Below, one piece after another: positions 61,611-64,000 of a stretch of 64,000 bases of DNA; position 1 is the first letter of the stretch, and each line of letters opens with the position of its first letter. The notes beneath the pieces are model-generated. The model did no database searches. It was not told the DNA's origin and saw only the letters and a program-made list of their open reading frames with translations. Both the position numbers and the translations under genes were made by a program. Source of the stretch: Allofournierella massiliensis (GTDB lineage: Bacteria; Bacillota; Clostridia; Oscillospirales; Ruminococcaceae). The stretch is taken from positions 22,993 to 86,992 of the forward strand of contig NZ_SLUM01000017.1 in assembly GCF_004345265.1 (NCBI RefSeq), read 5' to 3'.

Positions 61611-61735
61611 TTTCCACATGTTGAAAACCCTGTTGAAAGTGTTGACAAGTGGCTGTTTTGAGCCATTTTCTCACAATTCCCAACGGGTTTTCAACATCAC
61701 AGTGGAAAGTTTTCTTCTTAACAGGCTGTTGAACA
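61611..61735. repeat. large inverted repeat with clustered TGTTGA boxes in a gene-free stretch
   Basis: TTTCCACATGTTGAAAACCC (61611-61630) faces GGGTTTTCAACAT plus TGGAAA (61685-61708, with a 5-base insertion). TGTTGAAA-like boxes occur near 61619, 61631, 61640 and 61728, and inverted near 61689. They resemble relaxed DnaA boxes. The whole gap 61344-61852 holds no gene that I can support. Confidence 0.5.
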
Positions 61736-61852
61736 TGAAATTTGTCCTTCTCTTTTTCGACAAAACCCGGTGGATGCAGGCGGATTTTTTCTCTTTTTTT
61801 ACCAGAATGCGGCCGAAAGCCGCAGAATTTTTACCCACGGGGAGGAAACGCT

Positions 61853-62707
61853 TTGATCGTTGTGGAAAACTGCGGCGGCATGGATCTGGCCGCCACCCTG
61901 GACTGCGGCCAGGCCTTCCGATGGCAGGCCGGTCCGCACGGCTGGCAGGGCATTGTGGAAAACCGGTCCGTCACCGCCCGGATGGAGGGCGACACCCTGA
62001 TTCTGGAGGGCGCGTCGGAGACCGACCGGGACTTCTGGGTGCACTATTTTGCGCTGGACATGGACTACCCCGCCCTGCTGGCAAAATTCTCCTCCGGCAA
62101 CAAACGGCTGGCGGAATACGTGCGCCATAAGCCGGGCATCCGGGTGCTGCGCCAGCCCTTTTTTGAAACGCTGTGCACCTTCATCATCAGCCAGAACAAC
62201 AACATTCCCCGCATCAGGGCCATTGTGGAGCGGCTGTGCACCGGGCTGGGCCAGCCGCTGGAGGGCGGCGGGTTCGGCTTTCCCTCTGCGCAGACGCTGG
62301 CGGCGCTGGAGCCGGAGGACCTGGCCTTTCTGCGGGCGGGCTGGCGGGCGGAATATCTGATCGACGCCGCCCGCCGGGTGGCCTGCGGCCAGATCGACGA
62401 GAACGCCCTGCGCGCCATGCCCATGGAAAATGCCCGGGCCGTTTTGATGACCATCAGGGGGGTGGGGCCAAAGGTGGCGGACTGCGTGCTTTTGTACAGC
62501 CTTTCCTTCTGGAAGGCGGTGCCCATGGATGTGTGGATGAAAAAAGCCATGTGCCAGCTGTTTCCCCGGGGGGTGCCGGTGTGCTGCCGCAGCCATGCGG
62601 GCATTGCCCAGCAGTTCATCTTCGATTACGCACGCCACCATCTGCCCAGTGGTCAAAATCAAAAATCCGCACGAAAAATGCAGGTCAAAGAAGCAAGCGG
62701 GAATTGA
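61853..62707 (+). CDS. ogg: 8-oxoguanine DNA glycosylase (Ogg-like)
   Basis: A 284-residue bifunctional glycosylase that removes oxidised guanine from DNA. The start is TTG at 61853, seven bases after GGGGAGG; an upstream ATG would add a region unlike the family. The N-terminal Ogg_N domain has MDLAATLDCGQAFRWQAGPH. The HhH-GPD core has FIISQNNNIPRIRAIVERLC, the hairpin IRGVGPKVADCVLLYSL with the catalytic Lys (about 205), and VPMDVWMKKAM with the catalytic Asp. The last 20 residues are a basic tail. It is divergent from rlmB and its stop overlaps the fba promoter. Confidence 0.9.
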   Translation: MIVVENCGGMDLAATLDCGQAFRWQAGPHGWQGIVENRSVTARMEGDTLILEGASETDRDFWVHYFALDMDYPALLAKFSSGNKRLAEYVRHKPGIRVLRQPFFETLCTFIISQNNNIPRIRAIVERLCTGLGQPLEGGGFGFPSAQTLAALEPEDLAFLRAGWRAEYLIDAARRVACGQIDENALRAMPMENARAVLMTIRGVGPKVADCVLLYSLSFWKAVPMDVWMKKAMCQLFPRGVPVCCRSHAGIAQQFIFDYARHHLPSGQNQKSARKMQVKEASGN

Positions 62708-62732
62708 TTTTGCCGCCAAGTTGGGTTATACT
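62704..62732 (+). promoter_or_regulatory. promoter of fba
   Basis: TTGATT (62704-62709) and TATACT (62727-62732) are separated by 17 bases. The -35 overlaps the stop codon of the glycosylase gene. Confidence 0.75.
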
Positions 62733-62771
62733 GTTGGCAGGATAAAAACTTAACATCATGTTTTTATTCCC

Positions 62772-62796
62772 CCGCGCCCTTCTGAGCGCGGTTTTT
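62772..62796 (+). terminator. hairpin with T-run in the fba leader
   Basis: CCGCGC (62772-62777) pairs with GCGCGG (62786-62791), followed by TTTTT (62792-62796). It lies 40 bases after the fba promoter and 28 bases before the ATG. It may end transcripts of the glycosylase gene, or attenuate fba. Confidence 0.6.
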
Positions 62797-62824
62797 CAAG
62801 AGAGAAAATGGAGGTATCATCATC

Positions 62825-63688
62825 ATGCTGGTAAGCGCAACCGAAATGCTCAACAAAGCCCGCGACGGCCACTATGCCGTTGGCCAGTTCAACATCAACA
62901 ACCTGGAGTGGACCAAGGCCATCCTGCTCACTGCGCAGGAGCTGAACAGCCCCGTTATTCTGGGTGTATCTGAGGGCGCCGGCAAGTACATGACCGGTTA
63001 CAAGACCGTGGCCGCCATGGTTAAGGCCATGATCGAGACCCTGAACATCACCGTTCCCGTTGCTCTGCATCTGGACCACGGCAGCTACGAGGGCGCCAAG
63101 GCCTGCATCGAGGCTGGCTTCTCCAGCATCATGTTCGACGGCAGCCACTACGCCATCGACGAGAACGTTGCCAAGACCACCGAGCTGGTTGAGCTGGCTC
63201 ACTCCAAGGGCCTGTCCATCGAGGCTGAGGTTGGTTCCATCGGCGGCGAAGAGGACGGCGTGATCGGCGCCGGCGAGATCGCTGATCCCGCTGAGTGCAA
63301 GAAGATCGCTGATCTGGGCGTTGACTTCCTGGCTGCCGGCATCGGCAACATCCACGGCAAGTACCCCGCCAACTGGAAGGGCCTGGATTTCGAGGCTCTG
63401 GAGAAGATCCACGAGGCCACCAACGGCATTCCTCTGGTTCTGCATGGCGGCACCGGCATCCCCGCCGACATGATCAAGAAGGCCATCAGCCTGGGTGTTT
63501 CCAAGATCAACGTGAACACCGAGTGCCAGCTGTCCTTCGCCGATGCTACCCGTAAGTACATCGAGGCCGGCAAGGATCTGGAAGGCAAGGGCTTCGACCC
63601 CCGCAAGCTGCTGGCCCCCGGCTTCGAGGCCATCAAGGCCACCGTTAAGGAAAAGATGGAGCTGTTCGGCAGTGTAAACAAGGCCTGA
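62825..63688 (+). CDS. fba: fructose-1,6-bisphosphate aldolase, class II
   Basis: A 287-residue zinc aldolase that splits fructose-1,6-bisphosphate in glycolysis. ATG 62825 follows GGAGG by ten bases. Zinc and catalytic motifs are present: LHLDHGSYEGAKACIEAGFS (about 78-97, with the catalytic Asp and first His), EAEVGSIGG, GIGNIHGKYP and LVLHGGTGIPADMIKKAI, then VSKINVNTECQLSF. It could also act on tagatose bisphosphate, which this family does not separate clearly. Codon use is strongly biased, as expected for a highly expressed gene. Confidence 0.96.
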   Translation: MLVSATEMLNKARDGHYAVGQFNINNLEWTKAILLTAQELNSPVILGVSEGAGKYMTGYKTVAAMVKAMIETLNITVPVALHLDHGSYEGAKACIEAGFSSIMFDGSHYAIDENVAKTTELVELAHSKGLSIEAEVGSIGGEEDGVIGAGEIADPAECKKIADLGVDFLAAGIGNIHGKYPANWKGLDFEALEKIHEATNGIPLVLHGGTGIPADMIKKAISLGVSKINVNTECQLSFADATRKYIEAGKDLEGKGFDPRKLLAPGFEAIKATVKEKMELFGSVNKA

Positions 63689-63721
63689 GCCTGACCTCTT
63701 TTCTGCTTTTCATTTGCAAAA

Positions 63722-63755
63722 AAACTCCCCGCACGGTAACCCGTGCGGGGAGTTT
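63722..63755 (+). terminator. terminator of fba
   Basis: AAACTCCCCGCACGG (63722-63736) pairs perfectly with CCGTGCGGGGAGTTT (63741-63755) around a TAAC loop. Confidence 0.92.
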
Positions 63756-63783
63756 CAGCTTGTAGAAAAACCTGCTGTGACAA

Positions 63784-64000
63784 TCAAGCCAGAGCAGGTT
63801 TTTTGCATGAAAAGTAAAAGAACAGAGAAAAAGGAAGAAGATTTCCTCTCCATCTTGTTGGTTTGCGGACATCCGACCCTGGATGGGTGGCGTTCCATTT
63901 CCAGATGGCCAGCTTTTTCAGATTCATGGCAGCAAATTTAAGCTTCACCCAGTTTGTTACCTGAGCCAAGCCTCTGTACTGTGTGTAACGCATCCCGTGC
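63784..64000 (-). mobile_element. 3' end of an IS1182-type transposase gene, cut by the window edge
   Basis: On the minus strand the frame is open to the right edge and reads HGMRYTQYRGLAQVTNWVKL then KFAAMNLKKLAIWKWN, the C-terminal signature of IS1182-family DDE transposases. The normal end is near 63885; the frame then runs on to a stop at 63784 through unrelated sequence. Most of the gene lies outside the window, so I cannot tell whether the element is intact. Confidence 0.65.

Noticed and set aside
63714..63941. 75-codon plus-strand frame after fba
   Set aside because: It starts inside the terminator hairpin and runs antisense into the transposase remnant.
1..64000. CRISPR arrays
   Set aside because: I saw no regularly spaced repeats of 24-40 bases with unique spacers; the tandem repeats found are inside coding sequence.

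Overview
The window reads as part of a gut Firmicute of the Oscillospiraceae/Ruminococcaceae type (Faecalibacterium, Gemmiger or Subdoligranulum-like). This is inferred from GC-rich housekeeping genes (lysS, greA, an EF-G paralogue, rlmB, an Ogg-like glycosylase, class II fba), strong AGGAGG ribosome sites, TTGACA/TATAAT promoters, and mobile modules typical of gut Clostridia. About 52 kb of accessory DNA (1-52.4 kb) abuts about 11.5 kb of chromosome backbone (52.4-63.8 kb). No rRNA and no CRISPR array were seen; one tRNA (Pro, UGG) is present.

Region 1 (1-14.7 kb) is a defence island on the plus strand. It holds the 3' end of an unknown gene, a small XRE regulator overlapping an AlbA_2/Schlafen-like ATP-binding protein, a cytoplasmic SIMPL protein, a complete type I restriction-modification set (hsdM, hsdS, hsdR) with a DUF4238 gene and two unknown genes inserted between hsdS and hsdR, and a single-chain SIR2-Argonaute fusion whose PIWI catalytic residues look lost.

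Region 2 (14.7-20.8 kb) is a compact integrative mobilizable element. It has a sigma-like membrane protein, a replication-initiator-like HTH protein, a ribbon-helix-helix accessory protein, a MobP-type relaxase with Sel1 repeats, an excisionase and a tyrosine integrase. It is followed by an unknown gene and tRNA-Pro.

Region 3 (21.8-30.7 kb) is a patchwork of sensing and export genes. A Bce-type kinase lacking its usual 5' end and BceAB-like ABC genes come first. A receiver-less winged-helix regulator appears in two near-identical copies that flank an ABC exporter and two ArsR-type regulators sharing a palindromic promoter element. A sigma-factor fragment and a YrvL-like membrane protein end the region.

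Region 4 (30.7-52.4 kb) is a second integrative element seated against the 3' end of lysS. A minus-strand operon of 17 genes, about 19.6 kb long, encodes YqaJ exonuclease, a RecD2-like helicase, a possible annealing protein, a primase, PcfK (AcrIIA9-like), PcfJ, a NAD-dependent DNA ligase and a coupled cassette of large unknown proteins. It starts at overlapping divergent promoters with a symmetric operator. Two intrinsic terminators lie in its leader, and a third lies ahead of the oppositely oriented xis-int genes, which suggests control by antitermination. No conjugation apparatus is visible.

Region 5 (52.4-64 kb) is backbone: lysS, greA, an EF-G paralogue without the catalytic His, a 1052-residue P-type-ATPase-like protein without its phosphorylation motif, rlmB, an Ogg-like glycosylase and fba, ending in the 3' end of an IS1182-type transposase.
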